Shown one piece after another: positions 1-6,501 of a stretch of 32,817 nt of DNA. Position 1 is the first letter of the stretch, and each line of letters starts with the position of its first letter. Made by a program: the position numbers and the translations under genes. The DNA is from Kaistella sp. (GTDB lineage Bacteria; Bacteroidota; Bacteroidia; Flavobacteriales; Weeksellaceae). Location of the stretch: assembly GCA_019459085.1 (NCBI GenBank), contig JAIBEW010000030.1:1-32817 (forward strand). Direction: 5' to 3'. The notes under the pieces were generated by a model. The model did no database searches and was not told the DNA's origin. It saw only the letters and a program-made list of their open reading frames with translations.

Positions 1-75
1 AATCATTTACTTGGTTGGGGATTTTTTTGTTGTTTTAGAATCAAGAGCCAAGAGCCAAGAGTCAAGATCCAAGAG
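1..75 (+). repeat. rRNA-flank repeat, copy 1
   Basis: This is the first of three imperfect copies of a module. It starts with an AATCATTTACTTGGTTGGGG-like block, continues with a T-rich stretch, and ends in an array of CAAGAGCC/CAAGAGTC-like words (about 41-75). Copy 2 starts at 147 and copy 3 near 317. Copy 2 directly follows a 5S rRNA 3' end, so copy 1 at the window edge may follow another 5S gene just outside the window. That last step is inference. Confidence 0.65.
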
Positions 76-133
76 CGCGCGCCGATGGTACTGTCTCGTC
101 ATGAGTGACGAGAGGAGAGTAGGTCGTCGCCAG
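76..133 (+). rRNA. 5S rRNA, 3' fragment (5' half missing)
   Basis: The segment GCCGATGGTACTG (81-93), an 8-bp hairpin TCTCGTCA/TGACGAGA with loop TGAG (94-113), and GGAGAGTAGGTCGTCGCCAG (114-133) match in order the 3' half of bacterial 5S rRNA: the GATGGTA strand, the variable hairpin, the GAGAGTAGG strand and the 3' closing strand. A T-run follows at 134-140, as in a 5S terminator. The 5' half (about 55-60 nt, including the conserved CCGAACAGAGAAGTTAAGCC-type core) is absent. Repeat words occupy its place, so this is a truncated, non-functional copy or an assembly junction. Confidence 0.78.
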
Positions 134-146
134 TTTTTTTATCCTC

Positions 147-195
147 AATCATTATTTGGTTGGGGATTATTTTTGTTGTTAGAACCAAGACATCA
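147..195 (+). repeat. rRNA-flank repeat, copy 2
   Basis: AATCATTATTTGGTTGGGGA followed by a T-rich tract and AGAACCAAGACA-like words is a clear second copy of the module at position 1. It begins 14 nt after the 5S-like 3' end. The two copies differ by small substitutions and a single-base indel. Confidence 0.65.
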
Positions 196-316
196 GATCA
201 CAGACAATAGATACCAGACACTATATGTGTGAATAAGAATTGTATCATCAACTAAACAAAATGGCTTACCGCATAAAGCTTATAGCCTACCGATACCTGG
301 ATTTGAGTAGTCCTTA

Positions 317-375
317 GTCATTTATTTGATTGTGGATTTTTTTGGGTAGGATCAAGAAGCAAGAGCCAAGAGACA
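317..375 (+). repeat. rRNA-flank repeat, copy 3 (degenerate)
   Basis: GTCATTTATTTGATTGTGGA, then a T-run, then ATCAAGAAGCAAGAGCCAAG is a more diverged copy of the same module. The stretch 286-316 just before it (CCGAT, ACCTGG and GAGTAG in order) may be a decayed 5S 3' end, but that match is weak. Confidence 0.5.
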
Positions 376-640
376 TTAGACAATAAGCTATAAGCAGTAG
401 GCAGGAATCCACTCCATCGCTTAAACCTTAGTGCGTAAAGTTTTTCCTCTACCTCTTAAAAATGTTTGGGTCATCCTCAGCCAGAAGTTCGGCAACTGTT
501 GGTTAACTATTTCACTTAGGTATGTTTTTATCCATTCATGGCAACAAACATTGAAGAAGATAGTTAGTGATGAATATAATTTTGGACTAAGAAAGTGTCC
601 GCTATAGCTTATACTTTTTTTTCTCACGATAATATTACAA
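376..640. other. Intergenic, nothing recognised
   Basis: This stretch separates the rRNA flank from the terminator of the carboxylase gene. A 68-codon frame opening with GTG on the minus strand (421-627) spans most of it, but the product resembles nothing I recognise, has no signal peptide or motif, and has no convincing promoter. I see no tRNA, transposase or repeat here. Confidence 0.5.
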
Positions 641-642
641 AA

Positions 643-664
643 AAACCTTTCCGAAGAAAGGTTT
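643..664 (-). terminator. Intrinsic terminator of the acyl-CoA carboxylase gene
   Basis: Read on the minus strand, this is a perfect 9-bp stem AAACCTTTC/GAAAGGTTT closed by a UUCG tetraloop, followed by a U-run (complement of 637-645). It lies about 24 nt past the stop codon at 688-690, the expected place for that gene's terminator. Confidence 0.85.
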
Positions 665-687
665 AACGATAATCAGGGCAACAGCAA

Positions 688-2316
688 TTATACCTGAATT
701 ACTCCCATATTGAATTTTTCGGTAATTGGTGCATGATTCGCCGCTTCAATTCCCATTGAGATCCAGGTTCTGGTATCTGTTGGGTTGATGATGGCGTCCG
801 TCCACAAGCGCGATGCGGCATAAGTGGAAGCGGTCTGTTTGGTATAACGCTGAGAAATGGTATCTAAAATCTCCTGATGTTCTTTCTCCGTAATCACTTT
901 TCCCTGCTTTTTCAAGGTGGATTCCTGAATCTGTGCCAAAACTTTTGCAGCCTGGCTTCCGCCCATCACGGCAAGTTCCGCCCAAGGCCAGGCAACGATT
1001 AAACGGGGATCGTAAGCCTTCCCACACATGGCGTAATTTCCGGCGCCGAAAGAATTCCCGGTAATTACCGTAAATTTAGGTACTACTGAATTCGCTACCG
1101 CATTCACCATTTTGGCTCCGTCTTTAATAATTCCGCCATGCTCCGACTTTGATCCAACCATAAAGCCGGTAACATCCTGCAGGAAGACCAATGGAATTTT
1201 CCGCTGATTACAGTTCGCAATGAACCGAGTCGCTTTGTCGGCAGAATCGGAATAAATTACGCCACCAAACTGCATCTCGCCTTTACCGCTTTTCACAAGT
1301 TTTCTCTGGTTTGCCACAATCCCAACGCTCCAGCCGTCAATTCTGGCGGTCGCGCAGATGATCGTTTTGCCGTAATCGCCTTTGTATTCTTCGTATTCGG
1401 AATTGTCGACCAAACATTTAATAATGTCGAGTGTATCGTACTGATCGGCTCTGGAAGCCGGCATAATTCCGAAAATATCATCAATATTTTGTTTTGGCGG
1501 AGCGCTTTCAATTCTGTCGAAGCCTGCTTTTTCGTAATCGCCAACAGATTTCATAATATTTTTAATGCGGTCAAGCGCGTCTTTATCGTCTTTTGCCTTA
1601 TAGTCGGTCACTCCTGAGATCTCACAGTGCGTTGTAGCACCGCCCAGAGTTTCGTTGTCGATATTTTCGCCTATGGCGGCTTTAACAAGATAACTTCCGG
1701 CTAAAAAAATGGATCCGGTTTGGTCTACAATCATAGCTTCATCGCTCATAATCGGAAGATAGGCGCCTCCGGCAACGCAACTTCCCATAACCGCAGAGAT
1801 CTGAAGGATTCCCATGGAACTCATCTTTGCATTGTTTCTGAAAATTCTTCCGAAATGTTCTTTGTCCGGAAAAATTTCGTCCTGCATCGGTAAAAACACC
1901 CCCGCGGAATCTACGAGATAAATAATCGGCAGTTTGTTTTCCATTGAAATTTCCTGGGCACGGAGATTTTTCTTGGCAGTAATCGGAAACCAGGCTCCGG
2001 CTTTTACAGAAGCATCATTGGCCACTACCAGACACTGTCTGCCGGAAACATAACCCATCACCACAACCACGCCTGCGCTTGGGCAGCCGCCCTGTTCTTC
2101 ATACATTTCAAATCCGGCAAATGCGCCAATTTCAATAGAATCGGAATTTTTATCGAGAAGATATTCAATTCTTTCGCGGGCAGTCATTTTGCCTTGGTCG
2201 CGCTGTTTTTGAAGTCCCTTTTCGCCGCCGCCTTTTTTTATTTCGGTAAGCAGTCTGTTGATTTCGGACAGTTTAAGTTTATTTTGGTCTTCTCTCTTAT
2301 TAAATTCTAAATCCAT
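688..2316 (-). CDS. Acyl-CoA carboxylase, carboxyltransferase (beta) subunit, methylcrotonyl-CoA carboxylase type
   Basis: 542 aa. The beta subunit of a biotin-dependent acyl-CoA carboxylase transfers carboxyl from carboxybiotin to an acyl-CoA. The two crotonase-fold halves are visible. The N-terminal half has VDSAGVFLPMQDEIFPD (135-151) and GSCVAGGAYLPIMSDEA (178-194). The C-terminal half has GFMVG (384-388), IIKDGAKMV (396-404) and GNSFGAGNYAMCG (420-432). The order and wording, especially FPDKEHFGRIFRN and the GFMVG/KDGAKMV pair, fit methylcrotonyl-CoA carboxylase beta (leucine breakdown) better than propionyl- or acetyl-CoA enzymes. Substrate assignment is inferred. Length is normal. The start is the ATG at 2314-2316. 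It stands alone: no biotin carboxylase/BCCP subunit is in the window, so its partner must be elsewhere. A strong terminator follows. Confidence 0.92.
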   Translation of the reverse strand: MDLEFNKREDQNKLKLSEINRLLTEIKKGGGEKGLQKQRDQGKMTARERIEYLLDKNSDSIEIGAFAGFEMYEEQGGCPSAGVVVVMGYVSGRQCLVVANDASVKAGAWFPITAKKNLRAQEISMENKLPIIYLVDSAGVFLPMQDEIFPDKEHFGRIFRNNAKMSSMGILQISAVMGSCVAGGAYLPIMSDEAMIVDQTGSIFLAGSYLVKAAIGENIDNETLGGATTHCEISGVTDYKAKDDKDALDRIKNIMKSVGDYEKAGFDRIESAPPKQNIDDIFGIMPASRADQYDTLDIIKCLVDNSEYEEYKGDYGKTIICATARIDGWSVGIVANQRKLVKSGKGEMQFGGVIYSDSADKATRFIANCNQRKIPLVFLQDVTGFMVGSKSEHGGIIKDGAKMVNAVANSVVPKFTVITGNSFGAGNYAMCGKAYDPRLIVAWPWAELAVMGGSQAAKVLAQIQESTLKKQGKVITEKEHQEILDTISQRYTKQTASTYAASRLWTDAIINPTDTRTWISMGIEAANHAPITEKFNMGVIQV

Positions 2317-2333
2317 GCGTAAAAAAATTTGCT

Positions 2334-2341
2334 TAAAGATA
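2334..2341 (-). promoter_or_regulatory. Putative -7 element, carboxylase gene
   Basis: On the minus strand this reads TATCTTTA, one mismatch from the Bacteroidota -7 consensus TAnnTTTG. It lies 17 nt before the ATG, the typical distance in this window. No clear -33 TTG is seen. Confidence 0.4.
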
Positions 2342-2543
2342 GGTTTTTTTATTGTATTTGCCTTTATTACTGGCGTTTTGACTAAGAAAATGAATGTCAG
2401 AAATTTATTTTAAAGTTTAACATTTTTTAAGAATTTCCTGAAGAATATTTTTTTCTCTTTACCGTTTAATATGGGAATCTAAGATCAATGGATTTTTAAA
2501 TTCGGTTCCTAGTTTTATTTTTTAATAGTTTATTATTTGAGAG

Positions 2544-2575
2544 ACCCTGAAAATTAACCGTTTTCAGGGTTTTTT
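2544..2575 (+). terminator. Orphan rho-independent terminator
   Basis: A 10-bp perfect stem ACCCTGAAAA/TTTTCAGGGT with loop TTAACCG is followed by TTTTT on the plus strand. The minus-strand reading has no U-run. No plus-strand gene lies upstream in the window, and the next plus-strand promoter (2633) is downstream of it. Confidence 0.7.
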
Positions 2576-2632
2576 GATGCTGAACTGTTTCAAAATGCAA
2601 ATAAAATGCAGTTTTCCGAAACTGAAAATGTG

Positions 2633-2640
2633 TAAATTTG
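2633..2640 (+). promoter_or_regulatory. -7 promoter element, DMT transporter operon
   Basis: TAAATTTG matches TAnnTTTG exactly. It lies 15 nt before the ATG at 2656, which also argues against any start codon upstream of 2656, such as the in-frame TTG inside this box. Confidence 0.6.
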
Positions 2641-2655
2641 CGCGAATATTTTTTT

Positions 2656-3531
2656 ATGCACAAAGCCGCACTTTTCCGTTTACACTTTATCGTTTTTCTT
2701 TGGGGTTTTACCGCCATTTTAGGAAAACTGATTCTGGCCAATGCCCAGATACTGGTTTTTTACAGGATGCTGTTTGCTTCCTTTTTTCTTTTTATTTTCC
2801 TGCGTTTTTTTAAGAAGGAAAACCTGGGAATCTCGCGAAACCTTTTGCTAAAACTTTTTGGAATCGGTGTAATGATGGCCTTTCATTGGCTGTGTTTTTT
2901 CCATTCCATCAAAGTCTCCAACGTGTCAATTGCTTTATGTTGTCTTTCGCTCTCCACCCTTTTCGCATCAATTCTGGAACCTATTATTTTTAAAAGAAAG
3001 GTCGACATTGCAGAAGTCATCATCGGAATAGTCATTGTCATCTGCATTTCCGTGATTTTTAATATCGAATTCAGGTACAAAGAAGGAATTTTTTACGGAA
3101 TATTGGCTGCCTTGTTCGGGACTGTTTTTTCTGTCTTCAACGGAAAACTGTATGGAAAAACCTCCTCGGGAAACATTATTTTCTATGAAATTTTTGGAGG
3201 ATTCCTCATTGTTGCACTTTTTTATCTTTTTTCAGGACAAATTATGCAGCTTGGCGAAATAAGTTATGGAGATTTAGCGTTAATATGTTTATTATCAAGT
3301 ATATTTACGGCTTATCCTATGCTTGAATCGGTGAATCTGATGAAATATATTTCGCCTTTCACCTTAATTTTAACAATAAATCTGGAGCCTGTTTACGGAA
3401 TTATCCTTGCTTTTTTTATCTTTGGTGAATCGGAACAGATGAGTCCCGTTTTTTATATTGCTTCCTTCATTATGATCCTTTCAATTGTTGTAAACGGCAT
3501 CATTAAATCGAGGAAAGCCAGGAAAATTTAA
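2656..3531 (+). CDS. EamA/DMT-superfamily transporter
   Basis: 291 aa from the ATG at 2656, beginning MHKAALFRLHFIVFLWGFTA. The protein is almost entirely hydrophobic, with about ten predicted transmembrane segments arranged as two EamA repeats. The first has the typical opening HFIVFLWGFTAILGKLIL plus VFYRMLFAS. The second starts near GIFYGILAALFGTVFSVFNG and ends with FTLILTINLEPVYGIILAFFIFGE, the proline/glutamate signature of EamA C-terminal halves. A short basic tail (KSRKARKI) ends it. Family members export metabolites or amino acids. The substrate cannot be told from sequence. The promoter element sits at 2633 and the PorV-like gene follows after 14 nt, so the two may be co-transcribed, although their functions are not obviously linked. 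Confidence 0.88.
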   Translation: MHKAALFRLHFIVFLWGFTAILGKLILANAQILVFYRMLFASFFLFIFLRFFKKENLGISRNLLLKLFGIGVMMAFHWLCFFHSIKVSNVSIALCCLSLSTLFASILEPIIFKRKVDIAEVIIGIVIVICISVIFNIEFRYKEGIFYGILAALFGTVFSVFNGKLYGKTSSGNIIFYEIFGGFLIVALFYLFSGQIMQLGEISYGDLALICLLSSIFTAYPMLESVNLMKYISPFTLILTINLEPVYGIILAFFIFGESEQMSPVFYIASFIMILSIVVNGIIKSRKARKI

Positions 3532-3545
3532 TACGATACAATTTG

Positions 3546-4631
3546 ATGAAAAAAATATTTTTGCTAATGGTGTTCCTGAACGGAGTTTTTTCTTCGGCAC
3601 AGATTGTCAGGAAATATTCGAATGAATTCCTGAACATTGGAGCCGGGGCAAGAGGTCTTGCAATGGGTGGCGCCGTGATTTCAAACCAGAACGACGTGTA
3701 CTCCCCGATGTGGAATCCGGCTGGATTGATGGGTGTAGAGCGCGACTGGCAGGGTGCTGCGATGCACGCAGAGTATTTTGAGTCGATTGCGAAATACGAT
3801 TATATTGCCTACGCAAAACCGCTGGACAGCAAAGGTGGCGTTTTGGGAATCTCAATCGTGCGGCTTGGTGTGGATAACATTTTGAATACCACTCAGCTTA
3901 TCGATACCGAAGGAAATATCGACTACGACAAGATTACAAAATTCTCCCAGTCCGATTATGCAGCGCTTATTTCTTATGCTTTCAATCCGGGTGGAGACCA
4001 GAAACTGGATGTCGGCGTGAATGCGAAAATCGTTTACAGAAATGTCGGAAAATTTGCGACCGGTTACGGGTTCGGTTTCGATATCGGAGCTATTTATCAT
4101 GCCGACAACGGCTGGAATTACGGAGGAATGTTGAGAGATGCTACCACAACCGTCAATTTCTGGACGGTGAACCAAAAAGAACTTTCGGCTGTTGTAAACG
4201 GTGAGGAATTCAACCCTGCACCCAAAGACAAAATGGAACTTACGATGCCCAAACTGAATGTGGGTTTAAGCAAAAATTTCGAATTTGGGCTTAACTATGA
4301 ACTTTTGCCGGAAGCGGGACTGAATATTGATTTTGCGAAGACTGCAGCACTCGTTTCTACAGATTTTGCCAGTATCACGCCGTATGCAGGTGCGGAATTG
4401 GCCTATCAGAAAATGATTTTTGTTAGACTTGGAGTCAACCGTTTCCAGACCATAACCGATATTGAGGATTTAAAACGCAAGGTTTCATTCCAGCCAAGTG
4501 CCGGAATCGGAATCAAATACAGAGGTTTAACTTTAGATTATGCGATCACGAATTCCGGGATCGGCGGATCTAATTTTTATTCCAATTTCTTTTCTTTGAA
4601 ACTCGACATGGGAGATTTCAGAAACGACTAA
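3546..4631 (+). CDS. PorV/PorQ-family outer-membrane protein (PorV2-like, T9SS-associated)
   Basis: 361 aa from the ATG at 3546. A signal peptide (MKKIFLLMVFLNGVFSSAQ) is followed by the family signature NEFLNIGAGARGLAMGGAV and DVYSPMWNPAGL, then alternating hydrophobic/aromatic strands typical of a FadL-like outer-membrane beta barrel, ending in LKLDMGDFRND. PorV and PorQ act in type IX secretion, shuttling cargo to the surface attachment complex. Proteins of this sequence type are commonly named PorV2-like. Whether this one is needed for secretion is unknown. It is separated from uvrC (opposite strand) by only 8 nt with no terminator hairpin between them. Confidence 0.85.
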   Translation: MKKIFLLMVFLNGVFSSAQIVRKYSNEFLNIGAGARGLAMGGAVISNQNDVYSPMWNPAGLMGVERDWQGAAMHAEYFESIAKYDYIAYAKPLDSKGGVLGISIVRLGVDNILNTTQLIDTEGNIDYDKITKFSQSDYAALISYAFNPGGDQKLDVGVNAKIVYRNVGKFATGYGFGFDIGAIYHADNGWNYGGMLRDATTTVNFWTVNQKELSAVVNGEEFNPAPKDKMELTMPKLNVGLSKNFEFGLNYELLPEAGLNIDFAKTAALVSTDFASITPYAGAELAYQKMIFVRLGVNRFQTITDIEDLKRKVSFQPSAGIGIKYRGLTLDYAITNSGIGGSNFYSNFFSLKLDMGDFRND

Positions 4632-4639
4632 ATAATAGT

Positions 4640-6430
4640 TTAGGAATTGAAATATTCCCAAACCATCCTTGCTTTCACTTTCCCCAGAATTTCCTCTAGT
4701 GTTTCGAGGTTTGATTCTCTGATTCTTTTTACTGATTTCAGTTTTGAAAGGAGAAGTTCTATCGTTTTCTCTCCAATTCCGGGAATTTCTTCCAGTTCCG
4801 ATTTGATCGTGGAGTTTTTCCTTCTTGTGCGGTGATGTTTCACGCCGAAACGGTGCGATTCGTCCCTAATCCGTTGAAGAATTTTCAATGTTTCCGCTTT
4901 TTTATCGATGTATAAAGGAATGGGATCTTCGGGAAAATAAATTTCTTCAAGTCTTTTGGCAATGCCGATAATCGTAATCTTACCGTAAAGACCCAGAAGT
5001 TTGAGGCTTTTTACGGCAGAAGAAAGCTGGCCTTTTCCGCCGTCAATCAGAATCAGTTGTGGCAGCGGCTCGTTTTCATCAACCAGTCTGCGGTAACGGC
5101 GGTAAATAACTTCTTCCATTGTTTTAAAATCATCAGCACCAACAACGGTTTTGGGGTGGAAGATGCGGTAATCTGCTTTGCTCGGTTTTCCGTCCTTAAA
5201 AACCACACACGCCGAAACCGGGTTCGTTCCCTGGATATTGGAATTGTCGAAACCTTCAATATGACGCGGCTCTTCAGGCATCCGCAAAAGCTTCTGCATT
5301 TCGGCCATAATCCGGTTTGTATGTCTTTCCGGATCTACAATCTGTACCTGTTTTAATTTTTCGAGACGGTATTCTTTTGCATTTTTTTCTGAAAGTTCAA
5401 GAATGCGTTTTTTATCTCCAACTTTGGGAACGATGAGCTTCACATTCGGGATTTCGAGCGTCAGATGAAAAGGAATAAGGATTTCACGGGAATCGGAACT
5501 GAATTTCTGACGGATTTCAATCATGGCTTCTTCCAGAATATCCTCGTCGCTTTCTTCGAGCATTTTTTTGATTTCTGTGGTGTAACTCTGAATGATATTT
5601 CCGTTCTGAATTTTAAAATAATTTACATAAGCTGCGGTTTCATCGCTCGTCATCCCGAAGACATCCACATCATTAATGCTCGGATTCACAACCGTGTTTT
5701 TATGCTGATAGTTTTCGAGTAAATCGATTCTTTCCTTTACAATATGGGCATTTTCAAATTCCAGATTTTCGGCAAACCGCATCATCTGTTGAATCAGATA
5801 TTCTTTCGCTTTCCGGAAGTCGCCCTTAATAACGCCACGAATCGCATCAATTTTCTGGTCATAATCTTCTTTCGATTCCAGCATTTCGCACGGACCTGCA
5901 CAGTTTTTTATGTGATACTCAAGACAGACTTTATATTTTCCTTCTTCAATTTTTTTGGGCGCCAGATTCAGATTGCAGGTCCTGATTTTGTAAATATGTT
6001 TAATGGTATCGAGCAAAACCTTTGCAGGCCGCACTTTCGCGTATGGACCGTAATATTCGGAGCCGTCTTTAATCATCGTCCGGGTCATAAAAACTCTCGG
6101 GAAATGTTCGTTTTTGATGCAGATCCACGGATAGGTTTTATCATCCTTCAGCATGACATTATAAAAAGGCTGGTGTTCCTTGATCAGGTTGTTTTCAAGT
6201 AACAGCGCGTCATATTCACTGTTTACGATCGTGGTTTCGAGGCGGAAAATTTTCCCGACCATGATTCGGGTACGGTAACCTGAAAGATTTTTGTTGAAGT
6301 AGGAGAGCACCCTTTTTTTTAGGTGTTTGGCTTTACCTACATACAGAAGCTGTCCGTTTTTGTCGTAATATCGGTAAACGCCCGGTTCGGATGGCAAAGT
6401 TTTCAGCTGCAGTTCAAGGTCAGAATTCAT
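4640..6430 (-). CDS. uvrC: Excinuclease ABC subunit C (UvrC)
   Basis: 596 aa. UvrC makes both incisions around a DNA lesion in nucleotide excision repair, acting on the UvrB-DNA complex. Domains in order: an N-terminal GIY-YIG nuclease (GVY 17-19, YVGKAKHLKKRV 30-41); four cysteines C152, C169, C177 and C181 in the spacing of the UvrC iron-sulfur site; a UVR UvrB-binding helix pair (about 205-240); the RNase H-like endonuclease region (IEGFDNSNIQGTNPVSACVV near 391, LPQLILIDGGKGQL near 456, RDESHRFGVKHHR near 523); and tandem helix-hairpin-helices (EIPGIGEKTIELLL near 548). The start is the ATG at 6428-6430; an in-frame TTG five codons upstream is rejected because the -7 box overlaps it. Length is normal. 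The 3' end faces the PorV-like gene. Confidence 0.97.
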   Translation of the reverse strand: MNSDLELQLKTLPSEPGVYRYYDKNGQLLYVGKAKHLKKRVLSYFNKNLSGYRTRIMVGKIFRLETTIVNSEYDALLLENNLIKEHQPFYNVMLKDDKTYPWICIKNEHFPRVFMTRTMIKDGSEYYGPYAKVRPAKVLLDTIKHIYKIRTCNLNLAPKKIEEGKYKVCLEYHIKNCAGPCEMLESKEDYDQKIDAIRGVIKGDFRKAKEYLIQQMMRFAENLEFENAHIVKERIDLLENYQHKNTVVNPSINDVDVFGMTSDETAAYVNYFKIQNGNIIQSYTTEIKKMLEESDEDILEEAMIEIRQKFSSDSREILIPFHLTLEIPNVKLIVPKVGDKKRILELSEKNAKEYRLEKLKQVQIVDPERHTNRIMAEMQKLLRMPEEPRHIEGFDNSNIQGTNPVSACVVFKDGKPSKADYRIFHPKTVVGADDFKTMEEVIYRRYRRLVDENEPLPQLILIDGGKGQLSSAVKSLKLLGLYGKITIIGIAKRLEEIYFPEDPIPLYIDKKAETLKILQRIRDESHRFGVKHHRTRRKNSTIKSELEEIPGIGEKTIELLLSKLKSVKRIRESNLETLEEILGKVKARMVWEYFNS

Positions 6431-6434
6431 GAAA

Positions 6435-6442
6435 CAAAAATA
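6435..6442 (-). promoter_or_regulatory. -7 promoter element of uvrC
   Basis: On the minus strand this reads TATTTTTG, an exact TAnnTTTG. Only 4 nt (TTTC) separate it from the ATG, so transcription would start at or beside the start codon, giving a leaderless or nearly leaderless mRNA. Confidence 0.55.
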
Positions 6443-6476
6443 CAAAAGGGTTCGTATTATTATTAATATTTTTATC

Positions 6477-6484
6477 TAACTTTA
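6477..6484 (+). promoter_or_regulatory. Putative -7 element, T9SS cargo gene
   Basis: TAACTTTA is one mismatch from TAnnTTTG and lies 17 nt before the ATG at 6502. It is divergent from the uvrC element 34 nt away, so the two polymerase footprints would overlap. Confidence 0.4.
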
Positions 6485-6501
6485 GACTCAAAGTGAAGAT
6501 T

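Noticed and set aside
11-232. 73-codon plus-strand frame at the left end
   Set aside because: It runs through the repeat words and the 5S rRNA 3' end, so the coding potential is an artefact.
1-375. Three spaced repeats that could suggest a CRISPR array
   Set aside because: Copies are imperfect, 146 and 170 nt apart, and contain rRNA sequence between them. CRISPR spacers are uniform and short, and no cas gene is present.
421-627. 68-codon minus-strand frame starting at GTG
   Set aside because: No recognisable motif, signal peptide or promoter, and it lies in a decayed intergenic area. Chance open frames of this size are common in this composition.
5744-6202. Long antisense frame inside uvrC (152 codons)
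   Set aside because: It overlaps a strongly conserved gene on the opposite strand, shows no domain, and has no promoter.
4640-6445. uvrC starting at the TTG at 6445
   Set aside because: The added residues precede the conserved MNSDLELQLKTLPSEPGVY opening, and the TTG would lie upstream of the expected transcription start.
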